Positions 19,052 through 27,180 of a DNA stretch of 64,000 nt are shown here, piece after piece (the stretch's first letter is position 1; each line of letters starts with the position of its first letter). The notes beneath the pieces are model-generated. The model worked only from the letters and a program-made list of their open reading frames with translations. It was not told where the DNA came from and made no database searches. Made by a program: the position numbers and the translations under genes. The stretch is from Deltaproteobacteria bacterium (GTDB taxonomy: Bacteria; Myxococcota; JADLHZ01): contig JADLHZ010000072.1 in NCBI GenBank assembly GCA_020848545.1, positions 1 to 64,000 of the forward strand, read 5' to 3'.

Positions 19052-20302
19052 TCAGTGCGCCGCCTCGCGATTGACGGCGACGCCAGCGCGGTTCAGCACG
19101 GCGAGATCGCTCTTGTCGGTCGCCGCCATCGCCACGAGGCTCGCGCCGGTCGAGACGGTGAAGGCGCCGACGGCGACGATCGCCGCCGCGGGAAGATTGA
19201 TCGTGGCCACGCCCATGCTCGCGACCGCGCTGCCAGCGAGCAACATGGCGCGGAAGTTCTCGCCCTTCGTCAACGAGCCTTCCTGCTTGTCGGCGACGTC
19301 TCTAATCGCCTTGCCGGTCTCGTCGTTGGTCAGGCGGCCCTTGATGCCGTCGACCAGCCTCTTGGCGAGCTTGCTCCAGAAGCCGAAGATCGCTTCGCTG
19401 ACCGAGTTGTCGACGTCGACCGCGCGCAGCACTTCGCCCGAGTCCTTGTACTCGCCGTCGTCCTTGAACTGCGCGCGAAAACCCTTCTTCACGCGCGAGA
19501 TGCCGCCGCTCTCGTTGAGCGCGACGAAGAGCTCGCCCTTGTCGTTCTTCAAGTAGACGCGATCGTAGCCCGTGTCCTTGAAGTCGTCCTCGAGGCCGTC
19601 GAGCAGCGCCTTCGTCTTTTCGGCGTCGCTGAAGTCGAAACCTTCGGGCAGCGGCATCTTGTACACGCCGTGAAAGGGCTTACCGCTGATGTAGACCGGC
19701 CCGTGCTGCACGAGCCCGCCCTTGCCGGTGAACATGAAGAGCTCGATGTTGCGAAACGCCTTCAGATCGAAGTCGCCGGAGACGATCGCGGCCTCGACCT
19801 TCGCGAGGATCGCGGCCTGCGCCGGCGTTGGCGGACCGCCGTGCTCGCGCACGTCGAGCGCGCCGCGCACTTCGTCGACTTCGTGGAGGTTCAGCTGCGC
19901 CTTGCCGCCGCCGATGTTCGCGGCGAGAAACTTCGCCGTCTTCATCGCGCCTTGGTCGTGGATCGTGTCGACGCGCAGCGAGGTGCAGTAAACGCGGTTG
20001 CCGACCTTGGGCTTCGGGCCGTGCAGCGCGGCTTCCAAGTGGTCGAGCGAGGCGCGCACCGTGGCGATCTCTTTGAGCATCAGCGCCGCGAGCGGGCTCT
20101 TTTCGTTCTTGCCGGCTTTGACGAAGGCGTCGTGCTTCTTCAGCAGCTCGCGCGTCTTGTCGAGATCCGCCTTGGTGACGACGCCGTCCTTCTTCTTGCC
20201 CACGTGATCGTCGATGAGCTCGGCGCCGGCGCGCGCTTCGCCGTCCGCGATCTCGGTGGTCGCGACGAAGGGCTTGGGCTTGAAGAGGCCAAAAACAGAC
20301 AT
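19052..20302 (-). CDS. unknown 416-aa protein with hydrophobic C-terminal segment
   Basis: I recognise no family. There is no signal peptide. Residues about 33-56 include an acidic/basic stretch, KKKDGVVTKADLDK, that resembles a degenerate EF-hand loop. The middle (about 100-330) is mixed alpha/beta. Near the C-terminus, about residues 355-400, Ala/Gly/Val-rich sequence (LLAGSAVASMGVA, AAIVAVGAFTVSTGA) could form one or two membrane helices or a glycine-zipper hairpin, followed by about 20 polar residues. This is close to a tail-anchor layout. It is first of a tight set with the DUF1795 protein (37-nt gap) and two Get3-like ATPases (13 nt, then 4-nt overlap), so it is a candidate cargo. Confidence 0.75.
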   Translation of the reverse strand: MSVFGLFKPKPFVATTEIADGEARAGAELIDDHVGKKKDGVVTKADLDKTRELLKKHDAFVKAGKNEKSPLAALMLKEIATVRASLDHLEAALHGPKPKVGNRVYCTSLRVDTIHDQGAMKTAKFLAANIGGGKAQLNLHEVDEVRGALDVREHGGPPTPAQAAILAKVEAAIVSGDFDLKAFRNIELFMFTGKGGLVQHGPVYISGKPFHGVYKMPLPEGFDFSDAEKTKALLDGLEDDFKDTGYDRVYLKNDKGELFVALNESGGISRVKKGFRAQFKDDGEYKDSGEVLRAVDVDNSVSEAIFGFWSKLAKRLVDGIKGRLTNDETGKAIRDVADKQEGSLTKGENFRAMLLAGSAVASMGVATINLPAAAIVAVGAFTVSTGASLVAMAATDKSDLAVLNRAGVAVNREAAH

Positions 20303-20337
20303 TTGGTCGCGTTATCGGCGACCGGGCGTGCGGGTTG

Positions 20338-21195
20338 CTAGCCGGTCACCGCGCGGACGACGACGCTCGCGAGGACCATGCCGAAGACGCCGGTGACGAA
20401 GCTCGAGGTGCCATAAATGACGCGGCGTTCTTCGCACGAGTGCTGGTCGTTCTTGCCGCCGGGGCACACGCAGCGAAAGCCTTCGCCGTTGTCGTAGTGC
20501 AGCTCGATCGGCTCGCGTGGCGGTTCCATTGAATACACCGCCGGGATGTCCCAGCGCGTTTTGTACGGGAAATCGTACTTCTTATAGAGGATGCGGCGGA
20601 TGGCGTCGGCGAAGGGGTCGACCTTGGTCTCGCTGAGGTCGGCGATCTTCACCTGCAAGGGATCCATGCGGCCGGCGGCGCCCATGGCCGAGACGACGCG
20701 GATGCCGTGCGCGCGGGCGTTCGCCAGCAAGTGGCACTTGGCGGTGATGTTGTCGATGCAGTCGACGATGAAGTCCGGCTTCGACGCGAGCAGCGCCTCG
20801 CTCGTGTCCTTGTCGTAGAACTTCGCGATCGGCGTGACGTCGGCCTGCGGGTTGATGAGCTGCGCGCGGTCGGCCAGGATCTGCGCCTTCTGCTTGCCGA
20901 TGGTGCCCTTCATCGCTTGCAGCTGGCGGTTCGTGTTCGTCACGCAGACCTTGTCGAAGTCGACGAGGTCGAGCTTGCCGATGCCGCTGCGCACAAGCGC
21001 TTCGGTCGCGAAGCTGCCGACGCCGCCGAGGCCGACGACCATCACGCGGGTGGCGAACAGGCGCTCCATGCTAGCGTCGCCGACGAGCCGCCCCATGCGA
21101 TCGAAGCGGCGGTGGAGCTTGTACGAGTCCTCGACGTCGGTCGCGATCGGGACCGGCGTGTCGAGCGCTTCAGCGGGGACGACCAAGGGAAACAT
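20338..21195 (-). CDS. tcdA: tRNA threonylcarbamoyladenosine dehydratase (ThiF/E1 family)
   Basis: A 285-residue E1-like enzyme that uses ATP to cyclise t6A37 to ct6A37 in ANN-decoding tRNAs. The nucleotide site MVVGLGGVGSFATEALVRSGIG and the DFDKVCVTNTNRQ strand are intact, as are LINPQ and VDCIDN. The C-terminal part contains Cys residues (RCVCPGG, HSCEERR). The length matches Escherichia coli TcdA. It lies 10 nt upstream of nothing shared except strand; the TatD gene precedes it and the 416-aa gene follows after 36 nt. Confidence 0.92.
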   Translation of the reverse strand: MFPLVVPAEALDTPVPIATDVEDSYKLHRRFDRMGRLVGDASMERLFATRVMVVGLGGVGSFATEALVRSGIGKLDLVDFDKVCVTNTNRQLQAMKGTIGKQKAQILADRAQLINPQADVTPIAKFYDKDTSEALLASKPDFIVDCIDNITAKCHLLANARAHGIRVVSAMGAAGRMDPLQVKIADLSETKVDPFADAIRRILYKKYDFPYKTRWDIPAVYSMEPPREPIELHYDNGEGFRCVCPGGKNDQHSCEERRVIYGTSSFVTGVFGMVLASVVVRAVTG

Positions 21196-21205
21196 CGCTT
21201 TGGCG

Positions 21206-22006
21206 CTATGACTTTGCGGGTACGGTCGTCAATCCAAACAAGCGGAGCGCATTCACGGTCGTGTCGTGGGCGAGCGCTTCTGGCGTGGTGCCGCGGATCT
21301 CGGCGATCGCTTCGACGATCGTCTTCAGGTGGCGCGGTTCATTGCGGCCCGGGCGATGCGGCTCCGGCGTCTGATCCGGCGCGTCGGTCTCGACGAGGAG
21401 GCGATCGATCGGCACTTTGCGAGCGACGGCCGGCGCCTTCACCGCCGTCTTGAAGGTGACGCTGCCGGCGAGCGAGATGTGCAGGCCGAGCGGCAAGTAC
21501 GCGTCGAGCAGCGCTTCACTGCCGCTGTAGCTGTGCACGACGCCGCCGGCTTTCGGCAGGCCGTCTCGGCGCAAGATCTTCAGCGCCTCTTCGTGGGCTT
21601 TCAAGATGTGGAGGATCACCGGGAGATCGTATTCGCGCGCGAGGGCAAGCTGCGCGCGAAAGATGCCCTCCTGCGTGGCGAGCACCGCGCGGCGCTCTTT
21701 CGTGTAGGCGTCGAGGCCGATCTCGCCGATCGCGACGGGCATCGTCAGCGTCGGGTGCGCGAGCTCGGCTGCGAGCGCCGCGACCATCGCTTGGGTGTCG
21801 GTCTCGGCGACGAGCTGTGGGTGCACGCCGTACGAGACGCAGACGTCGGGGTTCTTCTTCGCGATCGCGTCTTCATCGCGCCAGCCGTCGGGCGACACGC
21901 CGGCGAGGAGAAAGCCGGTGACGCCGGCGGCGCGCGCCTGTTCGAGCACGGCCTCGTGATCGCCGATCATTCGGTGATCGTGGAGGTGGCAGTGGCTATC
22001 GAACAT
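21206..22006 (-). CDS. tatD: TatD-family metal-dependent hydrolase/DNase
   Basis: A 266-residue TIM-barrel hydrolase with all metal ligands: DSHCHLH at the N-terminus, GEIGLD, VILH and HSYSGS, and ETDAP. Family members are Mg-dependent 3'-5' DNases/RNases used in DNA repair or nucleic acid turnover. The gene overlaps the preceding small membrane-protein gene by 11 nt and is followed 10 nt later by tcdA, so these are probably co-transcribed. A broader assignment than TatD (for example YcfH or YjjV) cannot be excluded. Confidence 0.92.
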   Translation of the reverse strand: MFDSHCHLHDHRMIGDHEAVLEQARAAGVTGFLLAGVSPDGWRDEDAIAKKNPDVCVSYGVHPQLVAETDTQAMVAALAAELAHPTLTMPVAIGEIGLDAYTKERRAVLATQEGIFRAQLALAREYDLPVILHILKAHEEALKILRRDGLPKAGGVVHSYSGSEALLDAYLPLGLHISLAGSVTFKTAVKAPAVARKVPIDRLLVETDAPDQTPEPHRPGRNEPRHLKTIVEAIAEIRGTTPEALAHDTTVNALRLFGLTTVPAKS

Positions 22007-22211
22007 CGTCGAAGCGCCTGGCCTCTTTCTTCTTGTGAAACCAGTACGCGACGCCGAAGCCCGTGACGAGCAACGCGAAGACGCCGAACACGATCGTGAA
22101 GGCCGTGCCGAACGCCTCCGCCAGCGGCTCGGTCTGTTCGTCGTGGCGCATGATGATCACGATCACCGTGGCGACGGCGAGGACCAAGAACGCGATGCGC
22201 GGTTTCGTCAT
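21996..22211 (-). CDS. small two-helix membrane protein
   Basis: About 71 residues from ATG 22211 (a TTG two codons earlier is possible). Two hydrophobic helices (AFLVLAVATVIVII and AFTIVFGVFALLVTGFG) flank a short acidic loop, and the tail is basic then acidic (HKKKEARRFDDVR), placing both ends in the cytoplasm. No family recognised. The 3' end overlaps the tatD start by 11 nt, implying coupling. Confidence 0.7.
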   Translation of the reverse strand: MTKPRIAFLVLAVATVIVIIMRHDEQTEPLAEAFGTAFTIVFGVFALLVTGFGVAYWFHKKKEARRFDDVR

Positions 22212-22256
22212 GGCCAATTGTCACTTTTCGCTGGCCAAAGGACAAGCGCCAAGCGG

Positions 22257-23096
22257 TTACTTGCGCCAGTCGACGATGCTCGTCTTGCGCGTCTCGGGCT
22301 GGCACTCGGGGCAGAAGAAGGTGTCGTGGCCATGCACGCCGGCCTTTCTGATCTTCGTGCCGCAGCGCGGGCATGGCTCGCCGTGGCGGTTGCGCACCTT
22401 CAGGAAGTCGCGGAGCTTCTCATCGAGCGGCGGCTTTCTCTGCGCGATGGTGCCGATCGCTTCCTTCGTCACCGAGACGATCGCTTCGTGCAACGCGCGG
22501 CGTTCACCTTCGCCGAGCTTCTTCACCATCGTCTTCGGGTGGATCTTCGCCGCCCACAGCACTTCGTCGGCGTAGGCGTTGCCGAAGGCGTCGAGCGCGC
22601 TCTTGTCCATCAGAAACACGCGTACCTGGTCGCGCCGCTTGCTGCAGAGCTTCTCGAAGTGAGCGAAGGTGAACGCCGGCGACAACACATCGATCCCGAT
22701 CGTCTTCAGCCCGGGCACGACGTCCCACGCGCCTTTCGTGACGATGTAGACTTTCCCCATCTGCACGTCGTCGCGGTAGCAGAGCCGCGTGCGGTCGCTC
22801 AGCGTCCACAGCATCGCCGTGTCGGCCGGCGCCTTTTGCTTCTCCTCGAGAAAGAGAAAGCGCCCCGCGAGCATCGGCGCGACGATCATCTGCACGTCGC
22901 CGAGCTCGAAGATCGCAAAGTGGCCGCGGCGCGACACGCCGGCGAAGGTGCGGCCTTCGAGCAGCGCCTGCGGCGTGCCTTCGATCGCCAAGCGCAGGAC
23001 GATCGGCTTCTCGACAAGGACCGCGACGATGCGCTTTCCCTCGAGCGCGCGATCGAGCAGCGGCAGCTGATATTCGAGGTCGGGGCGCTCGGCCAT
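22257..23096 (-). CDS. Fpg/Nei-like DNA glycosylase lacking the N-terminal proline
   Basis: A 279-residue protein of the Fpg/Nei fold. The helix-two-turn-helix motif (FGNAYADEVLWAAKIHP) and the C-terminal zinc finger (CPRCGT and FFCPECQ) are intact, so DNA binding is expected. However, the start reads M-A-E-R-P: Glu3 is kept but the catalytic Pro2 is Ala. The beta-hairpin Lys of Fpg/Nei (RRGK) is His (RRGHFAIFEL). ATG 23096 is well supported by GAAGGGCGG upstream, and no alternative start restores a proline. It may be a monofunctional enzyme or a damage-binding protein. Confidence 0.85.
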   Translation of the reverse strand: MAERPDLEYQLPLLDRALEGKRIVAVLVEKPIVLRLAIEGTPQALLEGRTFAGVSRRGHFAIFELGDVQMIVAPMLAGRFLFLEEKQKAPADTAMLWTLSDRTRLCYRDDVQMGKVYIVTKGAWDVVPGLKTIGIDVLSPAFTFAHFEKLCSKRRDQVRVFLMDKSALDAFGNAYADEVLWAAKIHPKTMVKKLGEGERRALHEAIVSVTKEAIGTIAQRKPPLDEKLRDFLKVRNRHGEPCPRCGTKIRKAGVHGHDTFFCPECQPETRKTSIVDWRK

Positions 23097-23142
23097 GCCG
23101 CCCTTCTTGCTGCGAATTCGTCTCGCGCGCTAGGAGGCGCGC

Positions 23143-24798
23143 ATGCACCTCCAAACCCGCGCTGAAGCGACCGACTACGCGGAGACGTCGCGTCACTCGG
23201 ACGTCCTTGCGTTCTGCGATGCGTTGGCGAAGAGAAGCCCGCTCGTGCACCGGACGTCGATCGGCCAAAGCGGCGAAGGGCAAGACATCGTCGCGCTCGT
23301 GATCAGCGACAAGAAGTGCTTCACGCCGGCGCTCGCGAAGAAGCAGAAGAAGCCGATCGTGATGATCGAAGCCAATATCCACGCCGGTGAAGTCGAGGGC
23401 AAAGAAGCGTCGCTCGCCCTCGCCCGCGATCTCGCGCTGACGCCGCTCGGCAAGGGCATCGTCGACAAGGTCTGCGTCGTGCTGATCCCGAACTTCAACC
23501 CCGACGGCAACGATCGCATCAGCCCGAAGAACCGCGCGCTGAATCTGCAAGAGCTCGAAGGGCAAGTGAACCCGCCGGGCGGCGTCGGCATGCGCTACAC
23601 GGGCGAAGGCTGGAACCTGAACCGCGACAACATGAAGCAAGAAGCGCCGGAGACGCGCCACCTCGCGGCCTTCCTGCAGCACTTCTGGCCGCACCTGTTC
23701 ATCGATTGCCACACGACCGACGGCAGCCTGCACCGCTTCGATCTCACGCATGATTGCCCGCGCGGAAACGACGCGCTCTTTCAGCCGGTGCGCGCGTTCA
23801 ACCGCACGATGCTCGAGACCGTCGCGAAGACGATCGAGAAGAAGCACGGCTACAGCGCCACGTGGTACGGCAACTTCGTCAAAGAGCCGGATCCCGAGAG
23901 CGGCTGGCACACGTATCCGGCGCTCCCCCGCTTCGGCAGCCACTACCGCGGGTTGATCGGCCGCCTCGACGTGCTGCTCGAGACCTACAGCTATATCTCG
24001 TACGAGCGCCGCTGCGCCGTCACCCGCGCGTGGCTGCTCGAGCTGCTGCGCTACGCCGCGAAGAACTCCGTCAAGCTGCGCGCGGTGGTCGAGACGCAAG
24101 AAGCGACGACGATCGCGCGCGGCAAGACGATCGACCCGCGTACCACAGTGGCGATCGCGCACGGCGTGGCGCGCCGCGACGACAAGGGCGCGCTCTTGTT
24201 CGACTACCCGGCACACGCGCTCGACGGCGACGCTCTGAAGATCCGCTCCTTCGATCGCGAGAGCCTGAAGAAGCGCGTGTATCCCGGCAAGAAGCGCGTC
24301 GACTACAACACGCCGCACATGCGCTCGTTCATTCCGACGGCGAGCGTGCGCATGCCGGCAGGCTACCTCGCGCCGCCGTCGCTCGCGGAGAGGCTGCGCG
24401 GTCACGGCATTACCTTCGACACACTCGCCAAGGACACTTCGTTCGACGTCGAGAGCTACCTCGTCGCGAAGAAAGAGGAGACCTTCAGCCCCGACGTCGC
24501 CGCCGCGGTGCCGCCGCCCGGACAATCGGAGGTGCCGCTGAGCCAACGGCCGCCGCCGACCCGCTTCGAGACAGTGCTGACGGTGCGGGCCGAAGCGCGC
24601 ACGATCGTGGCGCCGGCAGGGACGCTCGTCGTCTCGACCGCACAGCGCGCCGGCGTGCTCGCGGTGTACTTGCTCGAACCGTGCTCGGACGACGGCCTCA
24701 CACGTTGGCAGTTCTTGGATCGTGAGATCGAGGTCGGCGCGCTCTTTCCGGTGCATCGCCTGCTCACGCACACGCGCCCGCGCCAGAAGCCGGAATGA
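23143..24798 (+). CDS. M14-family zinc carboxypeptidase-like protein
   Basis: A 551-residue cytoplasmic protein without a signal peptide. The M14 zinc site is present: HAGEVEGKE supplies the HxxE pair, DCHTTDG the third His, and LLETYSYISYERR a candidate catalytic Glu. NFNPDGNDR and NLNRD are also family motifs. The roughly 200 residues after the catalytic domain are of unknown function. Family members remove C-terminal residues or cleave amide-linked peptidoglycan or other substrates. Its stop overlaps the ATG of the MFS gene by 4 nt, so the two are coupled. Confidence 0.88.
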   Translation: MHLQTRAEATDYAETSRHSDVLAFCDALAKRSPLVHRTSIGQSGEGQDIVALVISDKKCFTPALAKKQKKPIVMIEANIHAGEVEGKEASLALARDLALTPLGKGIVDKVCVVLIPNFNPDGNDRISPKNRALNLQELEGQVNPPGGVGMRYTGEGWNLNRDNMKQEAPETRHLAAFLQHFWPHLFIDCHTTDGSLHRFDLTHDCPRGNDALFQPVRAFNRTMLETVAKTIEKKHGYSATWYGNFVKEPDPESGWHTYPALPRFGSHYRGLIGRLDVLLETYSYISYERRCAVTRAWLLELLRYAAKNSVKLRAVVETQEATTIARGKTIDPRTTVAIAHGVARRDDKGALLFDYPAHALDGDALKIRSFDRESLKKRVYPGKKRVDYNTPHMRSFIPTASVRMPAGYLAPPSLAERLRGHGITFDTLAKDTSFDVESYLVAKKEETFSPDVAAAVPPPGQSEVPLSQRPPPTRFETVLTVRAEARTIVAPAGTLVVSTAQRAGVLAVYLLEPCSDDGLTRWQFLDREIEVGALFPVHRLLTHTRPRQKPE

Positions 24799-26021
24799 GA
24801 GCGCTGTGGATCTACCTGCTCGGCCGCATGTTCGCGGTGCTCGGGCGGCAGATCTTCTCGGTGGCGGTCGGCTGGGACCTCTATGAGCGAACGAATTCGG
24901 TGATCGCGCTCGGGCTCGTCGGGCTCGTGCAAGTCGTGCCGGTGCTCTTGCTCTCCGTGCTCGCCGGCAACGTGGTCGATCGTTTGGACGCGCGGCGTGT
25001 GGCGTTCGTGTCGGTGCTCGGAGCGGCAGTGTGTGCGATGTGCTTCGCGGCGGCGTCGGCGCTGCTGCTGCCGGTGTGGGTCGCGTATGTCCTGCTCGCG
25101 CTGCACGCCGTCTGCATCGCCTTCGTGTCGCCGTCGATCGCGACGATCGTTCCGCGCCTCGTCGGCCCCGAGCATCGCGCGCGTGCCAACACGTACAGCG
25201 CCACGACCTTCGAGATCGCATCGATCGTCGGGCCTGCGGCGGCCGGCGCTTTGATCGCGCTCACGCGCACCGCGACGATCGCCTATGCCACGCACGCGGT
25301 TGGCACCGTGCTCTTCGCCGGCGTTCTGCAATGGCTCATCCTCCGCGGCCACGCGCAGAAGGAAGGCGCCCCACAACGCGCACGCACCTTCGCCGACATG
25401 ACCGTCGGGTTCTCGTACGTCTTTCGCTCGAAGCTCTTGCTGCCGGCGATGACGCTCGACCTCTTCGCGATGTTACTTGGCGGCGCCACGGCGCTCCTGC
25501 CGGTCTTCGCCAAGGACGTTCTGCGCGTCGGCCCCGAGGGGCTCGGGCTCTTACGCGCGGCGCCATCCATCGGCGCGCTGCTGATGGCGATCATCTCGAC
25601 GCGCTTGCGCCCGTGGCGGCGGCCGGGTGTCGCGCTCCTCTACTCGGTGGCGGGCTTCGGGCTCGCGACGATCGGCTTCGCGCTGAGCCCAAACATGGCG
25701 GCGGCGCTCGTCTTCTTGGCGCTCAGCGGCGCGTGCGACAACATCAGCGTCGTCATCCGCCTCACGCTCGAACAGATGCTCACGCCAGATGCACTGCGCG
25801 GCCGCGTGTCGGCGGTGCACTACGTGTTCATAGGCATGTCGAACGAGCTCGGCGAGCTCGAGAGCGGGCTCACGGCGGCGCTCCTCGGTCCGATCGGCTC
25901 CGTGCTCTTCGGCGGCGTCGGCACGCTCTTCATCGTCGCTTGGATCCGCACGCAGTGGCCCGAGCTCTGGCGTATCAAGCCGCTCAAAGAGCTGACGCCC
26001 GACGGCTCAAACTCGACCTGA
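24795..26021 (+). CDS. MFS transporter, EntS/MFS_3-like
   Basis: A 408-residue transporter with about 12 membrane helices. The loop 2-3 motif is GNVVDRLDARRV and helix 4-5 carries IVPRLVGPEHRARANTY. This resembles the enterobactin-exporter-like MFS_3 group. Substrates for this group range from siderophores to drugs, so none is assigned. It is translationally coupled to the M14 peptidase (ATGA overlap), hinting that the transporter handles a peptide-like compound processed by that enzyme. Its 3' end overlaps the convergent esterase gene by 15 bp. Confidence 0.88.
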   Translation: MRALWIYLLGRMFAVLGRQIFSVAVGWDLYERTNSVIALGLVGLVQVVPVLLLSVLAGNVVDRLDARRVAFVSVLGAAVCAMCFAAASALLLPVWVAYVLLALHAVCIAFVSPSIATIVPRLVGPEHRARANTYSATTFEIASIVGPAAAGALIALTRTATIAYATHAVGTVLFAGVLQWLILRGHAQKEGAPQRARTFADMTVGFSYVFRSKLLLPAMTLDLFAMLLGGATALLPVFAKDVLRVGPEGLGLLRAAPSIGALLMAIISTRLRPWRRPGVALLYSVAGFGLATIGFALSPNMAAALVFLALSGACDNISVVIRLTLEQMLTPDALRGRVSAVHYVFIGMSNELGELESGLTAALLGPIGSVLFGGVGTLFIVAWIRTQWPELWRIKPLKELTPDGSNST

Positions 26022-27017
26022 CGCGGCGGCGGCGCGCTGGGCGCCGACGTTCGCGCGCAAGAACTCGAACTGCCGCCGCCAACAATCGCGCGACGCCTTG
26101 CGCCACGTCATCGCGTAGAACGCGTGGATCTCGCCGGGATAGTAGACGACCTCGTGGTGCACGCCGCGGCGTTGCAGAGCCGCGGCGAGGCGGCGCGTGT
26201 CATCGAGCAGGGGATCGCGGGTGCCGACGGCTGCGAACATCGGCGGCAGCGGGCGCTCTGGCTCAGCGGCGCTCTCGATGAGGCACAGCGGGTCGGCGAG
26301 CTCGAGACCGCCAGCCATCGTCTCCGCGATCACACCGCCGAGGTAGCCAAGCTGCGTTTCCCCGAGCCGATCGGCGACCAGGCGCTGCATGCGTGGCTTG
26401 CGCCTGACGAAGCGCTCGGCGTCGCTCACTTGCAGGATGCCGCACATCGGCAGGGTGCACACTGGGGCCACCCCCGTCGCGAAGACCTTCTGCGAAAATG
26501 GCTCCGGCCGGCGAAAGCACGCCGCCAGCGTCATCGCGAGGCTGAGGTTTGCGCCGGCCGATTCACCCACGATGATCAAGCGCGACGCATCGGCGCCGTA
26601 GCGATGCGCGTTATCGACGACCCACGCGTAAGCATCGGCCGCATCTTCGAGCGCAGCAGGGTACTTGAAGCGCGGCGCCAAGCGGTAGCTCGCGTTGAAC
26701 ACCGCGTAGCCTTGGCGCGCATACGGCCCGGCCATCAGCCAGTGCGTGTCCTTCGACAAGATGCGAAACGCGCCGCCGTGCAGGTAGAGGAGCGCCGGCA
26801 AGGTGCCGCTCGCGTGCTTCGGACGATAGACGTCGAGCTGGTGCTCCCGCCGCTCACTCGACACGTAGCGCACGTCCTTGGTCACCTCGACGTCGCGCAA
26901 CATGCGCATCGCGCTCGGGTGCAGCTTCGCCACCTGCGAGAGCGACTCGAGCGTCGACTGGATCAAAAAGCCGCCGGCGCGCTTTCTCAGACGATTGAGC
27001 GATCGAGCCGTCACCAT
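26007..27017 (-). CDS. alpha/beta hydrolase, HSL-type esterase/lipase
   Basis: A 336-residue carboxylesterase of the hormone-sensitive-lipase family. The oxyanion motif LHGGAFR, nucleophile elbow GESAGANLS, catalytic Asp in GTRDPLLDD and His in GEIHAFY are all present and correctly spaced. The N-terminus (RKRAGGFLIQSTLESLSQV) is amphipathic but not a clear signal. It should hydrolyse short- to medium-chain esters. It runs opposite the MFS gene, with overlapping 3' ends, and its ATG lies about 50 nt from the ATG of the divergent SRPBCC-like locus. Confidence 0.9.
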   Translation of the reverse strand: MVTARSLNRLRKRAGGFLIQSTLESLSQVAKLHPSAMRMLRDVEVTKDVRYVSSERREHQLDVYRPKHASGTLPALLYLHGGAFRILSKDTHWLMAGPYARQGYAVFNASYRLAPRFKYPAALEDAADAYAWVVDNAHRYGADASRLIIVGESAGANLSLAMTLAACFRRPEPFSQKVFATGVAPVCTLPMCGILQVSDAERFVRRKPRMQRLVADRLGETQLGYLGGVIAETMAGGLELADPLCLIESAAEPERPLPPMFAAVGTRDPLLDDTRRLAAALQRRGVHHEVVYYPGEIHAFYAMTWRKASRDCWRRQFEFLRANVGAQRAAAASGRV

Positions 27018-27066
27018 GCGCGCCCGAGCATTTCACGAAGGTCCACTCCGCGCTAGGAGCACGGGC

Positions 27067-27180
27067 ATGAGCGTGATCATCCCGCCCGCGCGCAACCCTG
27101 TCATCGAGCTCTTCTGAGGAACGAACGGCATCGCCAGCGGCGCCCGTGCGTTCGCCCGCATCCAGGCGCCACAGAGCCAG
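27067..27180 (+). pseudogene. 5' part of the SRPBCC gene, separated by an in-frame TGA
   Basis: AGGAG at 27055-27059 sits 7 nt before ATG 27067, the best ribosome site in this area. The frame reads 16 codons and meets TGA at 27115-27117. It then continues in the same frame through RAFARIQAP, which looks like the first strand of the SRPBCC fold, into the called gene at 27181. The simplest reading is a nonsense mutation in a formerly longer gene; a short leader peptide is an alternative. Confidence 0.5.

Noticed and set aside
22504-25221. Very long minus-strand frame across the glycosylase and M14 genes
   Set aside because: It is an Arg/Ala-rich shadow of high-GC genes on both strands with no recognisable domain.
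27115-27117. TGA considered as a selenocysteine codon
   Set aside because: No suitable downstream hairpin is seen and no selenoprotein family matches; mutation is simpler.
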